Below are positions 10,501 to 23,579 of a DNA stretch of 64,000 nucleotides, in pieces (the first letter of the stretch is position 1; each line of letters opens with the position of its first letter). Under the pieces are notes generated by a model that worked only from the letters and a program-made list of their open reading frames with translations, ran no database searches and was not told where the DNA came from. Location: positions 38,694,210-38,758,209 of the forward strand of contig OU342633.1 in the NCBI GenBank assembly GCA_910589415.1. Direction: 5' to 3'. The position numbers and the translations under genes were made by a program. Source of the DNA: Malachius bipustulatus (Eukaryota; Arthropoda; Insecta; Coleoptera; Melyridae).

Positions 10501-11939
10501 TAACCCGTGGTAACACCGACGTGACCGTAACCGTAAAGTCCCCAAGAAGCCGGAGTTCGTCACACAAGTAATGCAAAAAACAAGTATTTTAACAAGTTTA
10601 AAACAAGCAGTTAGTTAACAAGTATGAAGTCGAGTGGCGCAGTGCTTCACACAAAGGTTAAAATAGTCAGAAGGAACTTATTCATTTCAGCAGGAGCGCT
10701 TTCAAACACCCTGTAAAAAAATGCTAAATCATTCTCCAATGTTTAAAATAAGTCAGGAAGTCATTATTAAAAGCATGGACGTAGTCATGAGCAGTCGTTT
10801 ATAAAGTAAATTTAAAGCAAAGGCGCAAATGCTCACATATTCGAATAAAATTCAGGGGTTATAATAAAAGAACAAACATAATTAGTAAACCACCAACTAC
10901 ACCATAGAACTTTTTCCCGTGACGTGAGACAGTTGCGCTTCACCGTGTGAAAGTTGTTTCCGATAAAAAAAAAACCCCATTCACTAGGTACTGCTCGTGT
11001 ATGTTTCGGTAAAGTATTATGGAAATAACAAAGGGCAAATTTACGAAAGCTGATGATTACAAAATGCTTCATCCTGTATTTGGTAAACCAATATATTCGA
11101 GCGCTTGACTTGTGAATGAAGAGTCTTCATGAGAGTGTGAATTGACGATGCTTTTATTGCGTTCTTAGAAAACAGCATTGTAAATTCTAGATCTAAAAGC
11201 TCGACTGTCTGAAAAGCTGAAATTTGGGGAGTCCCAAGATATGATTGTAACTCCCGCGTCGTCTATAGAATTGAGTCGTATTATGACTACATTTTATCAA
11301 CAAAAATTCAGCCATAATTCCTTTCACACGACTGAATCTTTTCCGTAATACCGACTATAAATTTCACAGTGAAAACATTTATCGCTTCGGCGTTTCCGTT
11401 TTTAAGACAATATTAAAGAAAAAAATGGCACAGCTCGAACATTTAACACCGAAAACATCCTTCTGAATATGAAAATATATATTCGGAGAAGCTGAATAGT
11501 TTCCTCATGCATAAATCTCTCCCGAATATTCCTAAATCCGGGCGCGACTTTTCCCAGGCCTTCATCAAACGGTATTATTAGCTACACATATGAAGTATAA
11601 AATGAAAAGTCCCTTTCGGGGGAGTTTCAAATTTTTCCTCATTTGTAGACAGTCTAAAGTTTGGATCTATTCGGAGGAACGGTGTTTCCGTGTACCCTCA
11701 GCTTTCCAAAGGGCTTTTAGGGTCAGATTTATTGACCACTCACAAGCGGGCTTTTATTCACACACGGCTGGTCTTAACAAACCTCGAATATTTATTTCTG
11801 GTCTCTGGGCGAAATTCTTTGATAAAACCGGAAATCCAATATGCATTTCGCCATGTTTACTTTGAGACCGGACGAAATGTTTTGCATGTTAATCTCAAAT
11901 ACACCTACAATTAAAAAAAAGATATTGGATACCAGTGTA
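10501..11939. other. Unassigned stretch
   Basis: No gene-like frame of note. Two overlapping forward frames at 11590-11914 lack homology that I recognise. Confidence 0.4.
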
Positions 11940-13320
11940 CAGGGTGGTTAATTTCGATGAGTTAATAGGGAAACTCATCGAAAAAACTCACAACTATAAC
12001 AAATACCTATGCAAAAATTCACCGCGGATTTTTTTTTAGAAATAGTCTTTTGTTTTAAAATTATGTTCGAAAACTCGGTTTCTCGATTTTCTTTATTGTT
12101 AGTGGAATTAGAAGGAAATAATTAGAAAATTCTTAAGACACTTACATTAAAAATGCAGTGCTTTAAAAAAATAAAAATTCCAATTATACATATGATAAAA
12201 AGTATATGTTTTATACATATGTATATGACAAAAATAATCCTTTTTTTTTTAATTGAAGTAATAGTTGGCTTTGACATTATTAGAAAAACAATTTTTTCTT
12301 ATTAAATTAAGACTTAAAAAATTCTAAAATGGTAAAAATGTTACAGGAAAAAACAATCAAAATAAAACAGAACGACATAGGTATCTACTGTCCAATTTTT
12401 ATAAGAAGGCGTGAAGCTAGGCGTAAACTGCGCATCTTGCGAGCTTTTTTCACCACCACTGAGCATTTACATGTTCGATGAACGGCGGAGATACTCTTAT
12501 CTTGTTGGTTTGTTTTTGTAACGTGGGCAGCGATTAACAATGTTGTTATTGGACGACAAATATTTATGAAGTCAGAGACCGTAACCAACCTTTCTGCGCA
12601 ATAAGAACTTATTCGCCTTCCTATAATAATTGGACTCTACTTACCTATCTATTGACAATAAATTACACCCTAAGAAATATAAAAATTAAAAATACTTTTT
12701 TTTTTCAAAAAAGCAATGCATTAGGAAAAAAACCTTCAAGATGTTTAACTACTTCTGACTTTCTGACATTTCAAAAAAATAAACCTTTTTTATGACAGCA
12801 AGTTTGAGTTCTTTTGTGAACAAATTGCTACGCCATTGCATTCCTTTCAAAAAGGTGTCTCAAGAATGTTTACATTATTCCCTACTAATAATTATTATTC
12901 TATTACAAAGTGGGTGAGATTCGAAAGATAAAAAAATCAGAAAATCGATTTTTTTGCAAGAAACTCGAAAACAAAAACATTGGCGATAGCTAATTTTAGT
13001 TTTCACCATTGGCGGTTTCTCAAAAAAGAAGATCGAGGATGCGCGGTTAATTTATCTGTAGCGCTTACAGTTAATGGACCTTCTTTATTAAAACATTGAA
13101 AAGGGGTACTAGAATTTAAGACATATGTATTACGAAAAGTACGAGAAATTACCATTGGTAAATAAATTCCCCAAAGAAATTTCCAATAACATTTCCGAAA
13201 CTATCTATCGGATAGCTAACATAAAAATCCTTTCAGAAATTTGAACCTTCCCCTGTGTGGAAAACGTTCTAGATCTGTTTGAAACTCATCCCTTGGGTAG
13301 AACGTTATTTAACCACCCTC
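11940..13320. mobile_element. Candidate element bounded by AGGGTGGTTAA inverted ends
   Basis: Begins CAGGGTGGTTAA just after a TA and ends TTAACCACCCTC. The inverted match is only about 11 bp. The inside is AT-rich non-coding sequence. It resembles the other CAGGGTG-ended elements in the window but the arms are short, so chance pairing or two separate elements cannot be excluded. Confidence 0.3.
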
Positions 13321-13329
13321 ATTTTTCTC

Positions 13330-13763
13330 TTCTAGTCATCCGGTTTCTGCACGTAACGCCCGCACGTGATATTAAACGTACCTAATGTTAACTAAAACAA
13401 CAAGGAGCCTAATTAGCTGCTGCTTGATTGACACGTAATGCATGCAGCGAAGAGGGTGATTCCCCGCCCCCGTGACACCGTTATAAATTCGCGTCCTTTT
13501 GCGCGTCTGAAGTGAAATATTTACCGCACGCATAGCGTCGTGTGTGCAAGGCGGGACCGATACATTACTCGGCACGTACCGGGAATATCTTCCGCGGAGC
13601 AATTCCACATCACTACGCTTACGTCGCTGCCCCAATAACACGCACCAAGAATTTAATATCTCTATATAAGGAGCAGCCAGTCGACCGTTATTATTATCGT
13701 CTAATCGACATGGTATTCGACAGTGTTTTCGAAATAAATAAGGGAGAAAAAGTTGAATTATGA
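13330..13763 (+). promoter_or_regulatory. CpG-richer patch with a TATA-type core promoter candidate
   Basis: The patch has more CG dinucleotides than its surroundings. It contains CTATATAAGG (about 13661-13670), followed about 25-30 bp later by CCAGTCGACCG, an arrangement like an insect TATA/initiator promoter. Only a 17-codon ATG frame follows (MVFDSVFEINKGEKVEL), so if genuine this would be a first exon of an unseen gene. No expression evidence. Confidence 0.25.
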
Positions 13764-14047
13764 CAGGGAATGTCGATTATTACGATTGTTATGATGTCGA
13801 TATGGGATGTCCATTAGATATCTAATGGGGTCGTTCACTCCACGCAATTCTCTTATTTTTTCTCTTCCACTGTCACAATATAAGTAGATAAGTATATGAA
13901 ACGTATAAATTTCAAATATATCACTTAGGTTAGGATGTATACCATCCTTCTTGAACCACTTATCCAAAACAACAAGCAAATGTTATGTGTGGATTCATTT
14001 TTGTAAAGGATTATGTACTGTTTTTGCGTACCCATAATTTAACATAT

Positions 14048-16166
14048 TGTAACAACCACCCCCCTACCCCCGATGATCGTCTAGAAAAAGCGGCCAGGAC
14101 CCACCTCGTTGTGTCGTTTCTTCTTGTAGCCACCCTCGGTTCTCGGATATAGGGTATGCAAAAGCTCAGGAGTCAAGAAATACCTGTGTGATCAAAATTA
14201 TTTCCTTTAAAAATTAAAAAATGAAATGATATCACCTTTCATCCATTTTCAAACTGGATACCAGTTCATTCCTTACAATGAATCTTAAGCTACCTTAATT
14301 AATTTCTTATCAGTTAATTTTACATCTATTTATTTGAATCTTCCAATGCTGTTCCTGCAGCTGGTTTGAAAAGGACCTGCTTGAGTCATCTCAATCATCT
14401 TACTCTCTGTTTGCCTTGGCTTTTGTGTGTGGGGGTTGTCGTAAAAATTCCTGATCTGACAACGAATTGAATAGTTTGGTGATTTCACTTTCGTCGGGTG
14501 TTTTGTTGGCTGTCTTTGAGACTTACGGTGTTGCGAGATTGGGCAAGTTTTACTTCAATTTCAAGCTTGTGGTTTTACTGTTTCTCTGTTTCCTGATTTG
14601 ACTAAGTCATCAATTTGCAGGTAAGCTTTACCAAGAGAAATTACCAGGACCTACAAGAGACGAAGGCAGCATCCCACTGACCTTCTCCCTCAGGCCACTC
14701 TGTTCAAGTGAACATCGGTTTTACGCGACTTACACAATAATAAAAACACTGAAGGCACTCTCGCATTCGCGCAACTGCTGAAAGAAAATACCTTGATCTC
14801 TTTGGATCTGAGTTTACCGTAAAAGGCTATGCTCTGACATTACGGAACTCTGTTTGTTTTGTTTTTTGTTTGTTTTGGTTTTCTTCCTTCATTTGTTCTT
14901 ATTAATGTTATAAGTATGCTACTCCAACTTTTGATGTAAACCTCGATTTGTTTGAATGTTGTTGTTTTGCGTTTCTGAGAGGTTTTAGTTGTCAAAGTTC
15001 GAAATGAGGTACAAATTGATACTTAACAAACAAACTAGAAATGAAGTTAAACTTCCCTTGGTTAGTGAGGTGTCATGTCTTTTGTTTCTGTTTCTACCTA
15101 TCTGTTTGTTTTGGCCTTTTGTTTGTTTTTGAGACGTCTCTTCTCTTTCCTGATTGTTTTGAACCTAACGCTGTTTGAATTTTTTCAATGACTGAAATGA
15201 CTTCAAGCAGACCTATTCTTTCTGATTTTGAGAGAGGGAGAAATTTGGCTACCCTGTCGATGAATTGTGAACGACTGTGCCGTCAGAACAGTTTAGGAAG
15301 GTCTGTTATTATGTTACAAATAAATACAATTTTGCGAGTTTTACTTTTACTTACTACGCTTCTGAAATAAAAAGAATTAGTTATAATTTCTTTCTAGGAG
15401 GGTTTTTTATCAGAGCGAATAAATAAATACGATACCCTTGTTTATAAAAACCTGTTGAAGCTTCCTTGGCGATGTCTTCAGCGATGCTGGTGCTAGGAAT
15501 AAAATAAGCGGCTTATTCTGCAATCGACAGGCAGATGACAAACCGGAGGAGACTCGATTCCCTATCCCTATACAACGGCGGTAGGATAATTTTAGATGAG
15601 TAAAACAAAATCAGTGGGGAGTGTATTCTCAACCCACCGGTGCCAATTAAATAAATACAAGTAAAACAAATTAAACAACAAGAAGAGCGGAGAGTGTGTT
15701 CTCAATCCACCCGAGTCAAATAAACAAATCAAACAACAAGAAGTGGAGAGTGTATTCTCAATCCACCAAAGTAAAATAAATAAACAAATCAAACCAGACA
15801 AGCGGAGAGTGTTGAAAATCAAGTGTTGAAAGGCAAGTCTCTTGTGTGTGTGAGGCGAGCCAGCGCTGGTATTTTATACTCACACAACCCTTTGTATCTC
15901 TACCCGTCTCTCTTCAATTCCACTGACCGTTTCTCGCGCTACCCCTTTAGGTATCACGCCTGCAGTGCGTGGTGAAGATTCCCGCATAGCTTTTTAACCG
16001 TCGTGTAGGTGAAAGTCCAATCCATTGTTGCGGCGGATGAAATAAATGATTCTGGAATTCTCACTTGCAAATGATTTTTCTTAATTAATGCCGGCTTCTT
16101 ATTAAGTTTCACCGATGAGGGTTATTTTGAAGAAAAAAATGCTTGCCCCGGGGGTGGTATGTTACA
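14048..16166 (+). mobile_element. Solo LTR, 2119 bp, gypsy-type, TSD ATAT
   Basis: Starts TGTAACAACC and ends GGTATGTTACA, so the ends carry the TGTAAC/GTTACA inversion. It is flanked by ATAT on both sides (14044-14047 and 16167-16170); a 4-bp duplication is usual for gypsy-like integrases. No internal coding region, primer site or second LTR is attached, so I read it as a solo LTR left by LTR-LTR recombination. Orientation is assumed from the TATTTTATACTC promoter-like motif near 15872. It contains a tandem array at 15605-15815. The length is long for an insect LTR. Confidence 0.75.
15605..15815. repeat. Tandem repeat of about 65-70 bp inside the solo LTR
   Basis: Three to four units share GGAGAGTGT-TTCTCAA-CCACC followed by AAATAAACAAATCAAA-CAA-AAG. 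It lies in the 3' third of the LTR. Length variation of this array could distinguish copies of the family. Confidence 0.7.
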
Positions 16167-16225
16167 ATATTGTAGAAGAATTTTATTAAAATCTACACTA
16201 AATTTCCCTGGAAGTACACACCACA

Positions 16226-16653
16226 GTAGTAGTAGTATGGTGGGTTGGGGTGGTACACCCCAAGCGACTAGGCCACCGAGGGCCCTTTTCGCCTTACCCG
16301 AACCATGGTGAAACTCCTACTCGAACCTCCCCGACCTTTTAATAAAGGCCAGAAGGTTGTTGTATGAGAGGAGTTTCATTTCTTCCTCTTGTAGCTCCTC
16401 AGACCCAAAGATGTTAAGCCTGAGGTTACTGTATACCTCGCATACGCCCACATAATGGTGGGAGTCCTCGTCATCCATTCCGCATTTAGGGCAGACCGGG
16501 TCCCAAGTGACCCCCATCACTTGCAGGTGTCTGTTCAGACTGCTGTGACCGGTGAGAACCCCGACTAGTAGTCTGAGTTCCTTCCGGTTCATTCTGGACA
16601 TGCTGGTCCATCTGTTTCCGATCGGACCAGCCAGAAACAGCCTGGCAGTTTCT
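16226..16653 (-). pseudogene. Short 5'-truncated LINE insertion: ORF2 C-terminus, 12-bp TSD
   Basis: On the reverse strand the insertion encodes about 110 residues (16653 to 16317). They include RKELRLLVGVLTGH, then the zinc knuckle C-x2-C-x8-H-x4-C (CPKCGMDDEDSHHYVGVC), and a stop. A 3' untranslated region of about 90 bp ends in TAC/CTA repeats. The direct repeat GTACACACCACA flanks it at 16214-16225 and 16654-16665, so the insertion is exactly 428 bp. The coding part is open, but only the end of ORF2 is present. The family is RNase H-type (I/R1/LOA group), distinct in sequence from the 3.2-kb copy. Confidence 0.85.
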
Positions 16654-16699
16654 GTACACACCACAACATTACGAGCCAAAATTAAGCAGTGTATTGTCA

Positions 16700-17090
16700 A
16701 GGGTGTCATAAGCAGCTACCAAGGTAAGGAAATCTATATCCTCTCCGATAGTCAGGCTAGCCTAATAACTCACGCATATACTATACACAGAATCAAATCA
16801 AGGATTATTTGAGAATGCTGGCAGGACCTCTGGACCTCAATGATCAGACTAAAAATAACAAGGTAACACTTGATTGGGTGCCGGGGATTGAGTGATAGCT
16901 GAAAACGAAGCTGTAGATGAACTAGCCAGGAAAGGCTCCGCAACAAGCTTCACCACATCCCGACCGATGTGTGGAAGCAAAAAAAAAAAAGAAAAATTGT
17001 ACGTGGCGTGAAGTTAAGTTGGAAAGGAACCAACACAAAACATGGGTACGAGAATCAAGCACCAGGAAATAACAAATCATGGAAAGCTAT
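16700..17090 (+). pseudogene. Decayed LINE RNase H fragment
   Basis: The forward strand reads YQGKEIYILSDSQASL, the RNase H segment also present at about 4270-4312. Across frameshifts and stops follow a degenerate WVPG motif, NEAVDELARKGS, and a run of A. It lies just to the right of the shorter reverse-strand LINE, so that element inserted beside or into this older fragment. Confidence 0.7.
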
Positions 17091-18585
17091 TGTTGGGAGA
17101 ATCATCTCCAAACCTTGCTATTGTCGAGGTCAACTATGCATGTATTTTTTTAGGGTCCGGCACACATACCAACCCGCCATTTAGTTATTAAACAAACCAT
17201 CCCCAAAAACCTGCCAGGCAATAAAATCGTTGAACCTTGTATAAAAGGACTGAACTGTTCGACTAGCCAAGGAAAGGATAAATATGGAAGGACACAATAA
17301 GCGTAAAAGGCTGCAGCATCCGCAGGGATCACAAACCAGTCTTCCGTGTTTAGCTACAACAAACAAGCCTCGCGAGAAGACATTTTCGTGAATCGTGAAT
17401 GATCATAATGTCTGACAATGTCTCCTATAATGTTTTAAGACACAGTTAATAGAAGAATGCGCTTGTCAGAGCTTATGGTAAGTTTTTATCACCATAGCAA
17501 CAATGAAATTGTGTTATTTCGTCATTTATTGCTTTTTGCATGCTGCAGAAGAACCTTAGATTAGAACTCGTGAAATTCCAAAAGACCTGAACGACTTAAA
17601 TCTTCCATTTGACGGCTATTAGGAACCCCCCAAGGGTTTACTTTAGCAATAATTATCCAGGAACATTGTTTTTATTCCATGAACGGGTGAGGCCTGTTTT
17701 ACACAACAGAATATTCAACAGAAGAAATAGCCATGTTAGGACGGAAAAGAATTAGCATGCAATGCTTTCTAAGGGTCATCAGAAACGTTGGTTCCTCAAT
17801 CTGTTCACCAGCATCTGCTTCCAGGTCATTTACCGGGACCAATTCACATGCATATTTTGGAGGTTTTGCTGAAACTTATTCAATGTTCCAATAAATGTTC
17901 GACAGAAAACGGGAAAAAGCTGTATAAGCTTCTAAGTGTTTAAGTAAGCTGTTCGAACATATTGACTGACAGAGCTGGTTTAGTTCCTTGGCCTGCTATA
18001 AACCACCAATTAGGTGCCTTTATTGTACTTTTAGAGGGACTAAGTAACTTCTATCCTTCGTCATTGGAAAAAAATTATTTTTTTCTGCGACGGGCTGAAA
18101 GTGTGACCTTTTTTCCCCGTTGACAGGTAGAAAAATGCCTCATTATATGAGCTGCATCTTATCGGGGAAATAAATGAATTAGCAGGGAAATAAATGAGTA
18201 CTTATTTCCCCGAAATGGCGGCTTAGGTATAGCTGCTATTAACACTCAGATATCATTAAATTTATATCAAATATACGTAAAGGAAAGTTACCTTATTATC
18301 CAAATGGCAATTATTAAGGGAATTTTCATAACAATCACTATCCATATTAATAAATTCACTCATTGAGACCTTACAAGAATCTTTGCAAAACTATCTAAAA
18401 TTTTAATTAAATTATGACGTTTATCGAATTAAATCGTTTCGTTACCAGGCAACGTCGATTACGATAAAAGACAGTTTGAAAATCCAAGTTTAACATAAAT
18501 CATTTTTCCGACATAATTTTCAGTTATCTAACTACGTTTTTCGACATTCTAACACTGATATTTCTTCTCGCAGAAAAAAATTGTA
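17091..18585. other. Unassigned stretch
   Basis: Contains a small inverted word pair (GGGGAAATAAATGA near 18158 and TACTTATTTCCCC near 18200) but no bounded element and no convincing ORF. Confidence 0.4.
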
Positions 18586-18706
18586 TATTACACACGAGAA
18601 AAAAGTGCGATTTTAGCTCTCGATGTGTTTGTCCCCTCCGCTAAACGCGTCGGGGACGAAATCACATCTCGAGCTAAAATCTATCACTTTTTTCTCTTGT
18701 ATAATA
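18586..18706. repeat. Near-perfect hairpin of about 120 bp
   Basis: Arms run from TATTACACACGAGAAAAAAG through TAGCTCTCGATGTG and TTTGTCCCC. They are mirrored by GGGGACGAAATCACATC, GAGCTAAAAT and CACTTTTTTCTCTTGTATAATA. The loop is about 15 nt (TCCGCTAAACGCGTC). It may be a tiny foldback transposon; transcribed, it would form a long stem. No conserved microRNA seed was recognised. Confidence 0.75.
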
Positions 18707-21027
18707 AATAACTATTTTTGGTTTTTGTGGGAGAAGAGTTTTCCCCAGCAATATTTTTTCATCTTCATCCTTATCATCGGTTTCCTCTGTTGATGGTATT
18801 TTTGGTGATTCGACCATGTGTTACGACCAAGCAACAATGAAGGCAATTAGCTGAGCAGTACTGTTGATCTTTTCGACAGCCTCAAGCTCTAGTTTTATCA
18901 CGGTTTATTGTACATTAGCAAGAAATCAACTTCAAGAGTGTCAGTGGAGCAGCTTCCGTCGTAATTACGCCATGCGCAGAGATTTTCTTCACCCACTATT
19001 ATTGTATTACGTGGAGTGGGGATGCATCTACACTATGATCTAGAAGATCTTTTGTGTTTCCCCGTCTGGTGACTATCTGATGGAGTGCCATGCAGTCAAG
19101 ACCAGAAAGTATTCACCCACAATCTTCAAGATATCTCTGATTGTCCAACCACTTGTATCAAGTATAACTTGAAGTTAATCGGTTCTGTATTTATGACCTT
19201 TAGCAGTTTCTTCACTTCAAAGTAGTGTGGAAAAATTTGATTTGCTAGTTGTGGAGGATTTCAGAAAGCGATGATCGTTATGCATTGATATGTTCTCTAG
19301 TATTCGTGTTAGCTGCTTTCTGATTTTTTCCTTCATTCCGGGGAGTAAAAAAAAATTTTCTGGTTTAATAAAACGTCTGTTTTTTATGTTGAAGAAAGAC
19401 GATGTGGTGTCACATCAATTAAAAGTATGAAAGTATAGAAGCGAAGTAGAGGCGAGGCTCTATGTAGAAGAGACATCTGATATGCTTCTACTCTCCGCCA
19501 AAAAAGAAAGTTCGAGACTTATCATCCGAAAAAGTCTCCCAGAGCGTCTACTTCTGTCACTCCTTCGAATATCAAGGGACTGGAAAACGAAAGAATCAAG
19601 AACTCTAGAAGCCACTCAGGTTCCGTATAAAATCAATGTCCGCTGACAGTTATGGGAGTTTGAATAAAAAGGGCGATACAAATAAGAACTAAAAAGTAAA
19701 AGAAGGCGATCTTATTATGGTATAGATAAAAGTAATACTTATAAATTGGTTAACAGAGCTGCAAGTAGAAAGAGTGAAATCTAAATTAACCAATTAGATG
19801 AACCATGTCAAAGAAGGTCAACCAAGAACCGAATTGAAAAAGAAGTCGTCTCTTGATTATTGCCTCTTGAAGTATATTTTTCAGTGTGCATATGAGACTT
19901 GACGTATTTGGATATGAGAACTTTATAATAACACTCTAAAAAGTGAAACGATTGAAGTTTCAACAGAAAAAAACAGAGTTTCAAGTTAACGACATTAAAT
20001 TACAATGTAGGTAGTATAGAACGGCAGCTTTTTAAAAGTTTTCTCTCAACATATCAATTTAGAGTTAAGCTATTAGTCAAGCAAATGTGTATTTGATTTT
20101 TATATAAAGTTTTTTATGCCCAATATCATTCTCTGGACTTTTAGGAATATAAAAATTGTATCAGATTGAGCACTAAAAGGCCAAATCCAATCTAGTTGCT
20201 TGAAAATCGGATTAAAATCTAAATGAAAGTGACATCATTTAATTAAAATGAGAGTAATTTATTACTTTCGCTAGTTAGAGGCCACGATTTTTATTTCAAG
20301 GATAACGTTATACTCATCAACTTGCTATTTCATTAAACGCATGGTTTTTGGGCGATTATTTTTGCGATCACTTCGAAAAATTAAGTAGTTTTTATTAATT
20401 TATTATTTTAAAACATTTATCGATTTCAATAGGTGCCTACCTGAAAATTATTTCTTGAATGAAAAACCGGAATATAATCCAGGAAGCATGCACCCCTTCC
20501 CTTTTAAAAGTTTCTGTAGCTTCGAAAAGATAACATCAATCTTGTGTTAGTTTTTGTCTTCTATAAAACAATAGAATTTCTTGATAAATTCCTAACAACT
20601 TGCAGCTTGAAAAAATAGTGCACGTTTTACGAGCTCTAAAAGCTCGACAGCAGCGAAAATGCCTGTATAGTTTTATTGTGAAATTTTCAATACCCGAGTT
20701 GCTTTGTAGAAGGGCTGCGCAAATTAAGTCGTTAAAAATTCAGGCTTGGAGTGCTGCTCAATTAGAGTATTTCGCATCAACAGAATGTAGCTTTCTTTTA
20801 TTGATTTATTTAACATCGGCCTATTGAATCTATACTAAGGCACACCAATATCCGCACAAAATGTCACCTGTCCTGTAAATGTGTCCAAATCCTCCATATA
20901 TTGCAACTCAAATTAGATCATCGTCGTCCCTGTAACATAAAGTTTAGTTGCAATAATTTCCAAAAGGAATATGTACCTACAGGTATCTACATATATGGAA
21001 GTCCGCTGACCCTTCGTTAACGATCTA
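18707..21027. other. Unassigned AT-rich stretch
   Basis: One 75-codon frame at 20600-20827 without motifs; otherwise nothing supportable. Confidence 0.4.
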
Positions 21028-21411
21028 CAGGGTGTTGAAATTTCAAGAATTTTTTAGTTGTCAAAATCAATGGAAACGAGAGATTATCCAAATAAGAGCA
21101 CAGCCAGCTTTACCAAAATCTTTTTTTTTCTCGATAACCGTCGCAGATACACAAATAAAAAACAGGAAACTGATTTTGTATTTTAGAATCCACCAATGAC
21201 GCACCGCAAAAAAACTTCAGGGGCATGACCCCTAAAAAATATTCCTCTAGATTCTCATCATTATTCGGTATGCTCAAAAATTTAGTCCTTGCAACATAAC
21301 CTATATTTCAAATTTGATCTAAACATAAAAAAAACTACAAGAGCTATGAAGAAAAAATTAACAAAATATCTCCTTTCATATAACCTATACATGATATTTA
21401 AGAGCACCCTG
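21028..21411. mobile_element. Candidate TA-flanked element with CAGGGTG ends
   Basis: CAGGGTGTTGA after TA at the left and GAGCACCCTG before TA at the right. Apart from the termini the arms match weakly. No coding capacity. Consistent with an eroded mariner-type MITE. Confidence 0.4.
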
Positions 21412-23366
21412 TATAAAATAATGCTGCTTTAGGTGGTTTTGTATTTTTTTTTTCTAAATAAAAAGAGCCCTTTGTACACGCTGAGTATAAAAGTAAATTT
21501 TTTATCAATTAAAGATTTCGGAAACTTAAGTAAGTAACAACTTTTCGTTTATCACTTCTCCTGAGCTTCTTGATGATGATAATGGTAAAAACGGAACTTC
21601 GACATCTGCTTTCTATCTCAAGATAAAGCTCTGCGAAATATCGTTTGAGACGTTATATCAATCACGACTATATGCAGAGTCTAAACGTTCAACATCCGTT
21701 ACTATGAATTAGAAACCGCGGCAGTTATGACGTCAGTATTCTGACTTCAACATCACTTAACTCCGTGATTTAACATCGCAGGAAACTCGTATTAAGACCT
21801 AAAAGTACAATCAGCTCGAGTAAATACGAATAATCTATTTTAGCTTTCTTCAAAAAAATTTAACATTTATTATCGGGACACTGGTTTTCATTTTTAGGAA
21901 TGATTGTCTGTTAAGTAAACATAACGTTTTTATAGTGATTCTGAGGGATCCAAGAAAAGTTAAGTTCTGAAAAGAATGACAGGAAACTTACCGAGAGTAC
22001 CCTCATGCTTATTAGAGAAGTTCCTCCCAAATGACTACTGAAAACACAGAACTACTGTGGAGTTGGAAAGTCCTCCTAACCAGCAACGGCTTCGGCAAGA
22101 AAGTTTACAACTGACTCTCACAGAGAACAATCTTTTATTGAAATGAATAATGAAACCCAACTTCTAAGCCAAGTTTAGATTCTGAAATTTCTTGAAAAGT
22201 GATTCATTCAAGTATAAATTAGCTCAATTTTCTTAGAAAAGTGAAACTGCAAAACGTTTTAATAGAGTTATTATATCGTCTAGAGGTAATTTTTTATAGT
22301 TTTATATAAAAATTTATCAATTTTGATAATTTCCTCAAGTTATCAAGAAATGAGTCCACGACCATGAACACAATCTCTTGTGTCGACAATGAGCACTTTC
22401 CTTGCACTAAACCAACAATGAAAACGGAAACGTTAATGTTTGTGATTTCCAAGCTCAGTTATGAATTAAAATAGGATATAACCCGATCGGAGATAACGAT
22501 ACATTTTCTGGAATAGATTAATCAAATTTCCTTCACCCTTGAAAATCCCGTAATAATCTTTATGAGTACTTTTATATCTTATGAGGAAATGAAAACTTGA
22601 AACGAAAAAAGGAAGCATCGGAAGAAATTCTTCACATTTTCTGAAAACTGGAATTTTGAATTTTACTCTCTCATACCAGATTCAATCTCAGACAAAAATT
22701 TCGAATATTGAGCTTAAATTTTCTCATACAGTATATATTTTTTTCATGTGTGCCTATCTTAGACTATATTAATAAATATGGACCGCGCCTTCCCTATCTT
22801 AGCTTGAAGTCAGTTTTGGTTTGTTGATATTCTCTCTCGCATTCATATGCTGCTTCTGGCGGGGTAAGGGGAACGACGTAAAACGTAAACAAACAGAACG
22901 CAACGGCAGTGGCGCGCTCGAGTTCAGTTATAGGAAATGTAATAATTACATAAATTATAATAATGATCATAATATTCATAATATTATTATTTTATTTGCA
23001 GTTTTTGTTACAAAAAACATAAATTATGGGAATACTAATAGATATTAAATTAATAAAATATATACTTATACCTACCTATACAAAATAAAAGGTACAAAAA
23101 GGTAATAACAATTTAGCAAATAAAAAATCGATAGGAAAGTCGGGAAGCAATATACATCAGTAGGTACCTAAAATATTAAATAAAGCAATATTTAATTCAT
23201 CTAAGTTTTATGTCTTATCGACAAGACTCATAAGTGTCATCCGAAAAGTACGCACTATATCGGAATTTTTTTATTAGTGAGATAAAAAAAGTGAATTGCG
23301 CAGAAAATTTGTGCATGCTCTAAAACTTATTTGGTGCCTACTAATTTTAAGTTACGATCCCTAGCA
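21412..23366. other. Unassigned stretch
   Basis: No gene found. AT-rich simple sequence (ATAATATTCATAATATTATT type) occurs near 22960-22995. Confidence 0.4.
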
Positions 23367-23368
23367 TA

Positions 23369-23568
23369 CAGGGTAGAACAAAAAATGGTTAAATTTTTAA
23401 GAGTGTAAAGTACCTTTTGTTTACGGAGATTTTTTGAATTTAGAATTAAAATTTAAAGTCAGATAGACATTTTTTTATGTAGTAAATCTTAATTAAACTG
23501 CACACACAAGGGTACTTTGCTCCTATAATTTTTTTTATAAGACTTATAACATTTTTTGTCCTACCCTG
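23369..23568. mobile_element. 200-bp MITE with TA target duplication
   Basis: The terminal inverted repeat CAGGGTAGAACAAAAAATG is matched at the right end with one mismatch (CAGGGTAGGACAAAAAATG on the reverse strand). TA flanks both ends (23367-23368 and 23569-23570). The inner words AAAGTACC and GGGTACTTT also pair. Non-coding. Typical of a Tc1/mariner-derived miniature element. It abuts the LINE remnant that starts at about 23580. Confidence 0.75.
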
Positions 23569-23579
23569 TATGCTACACA

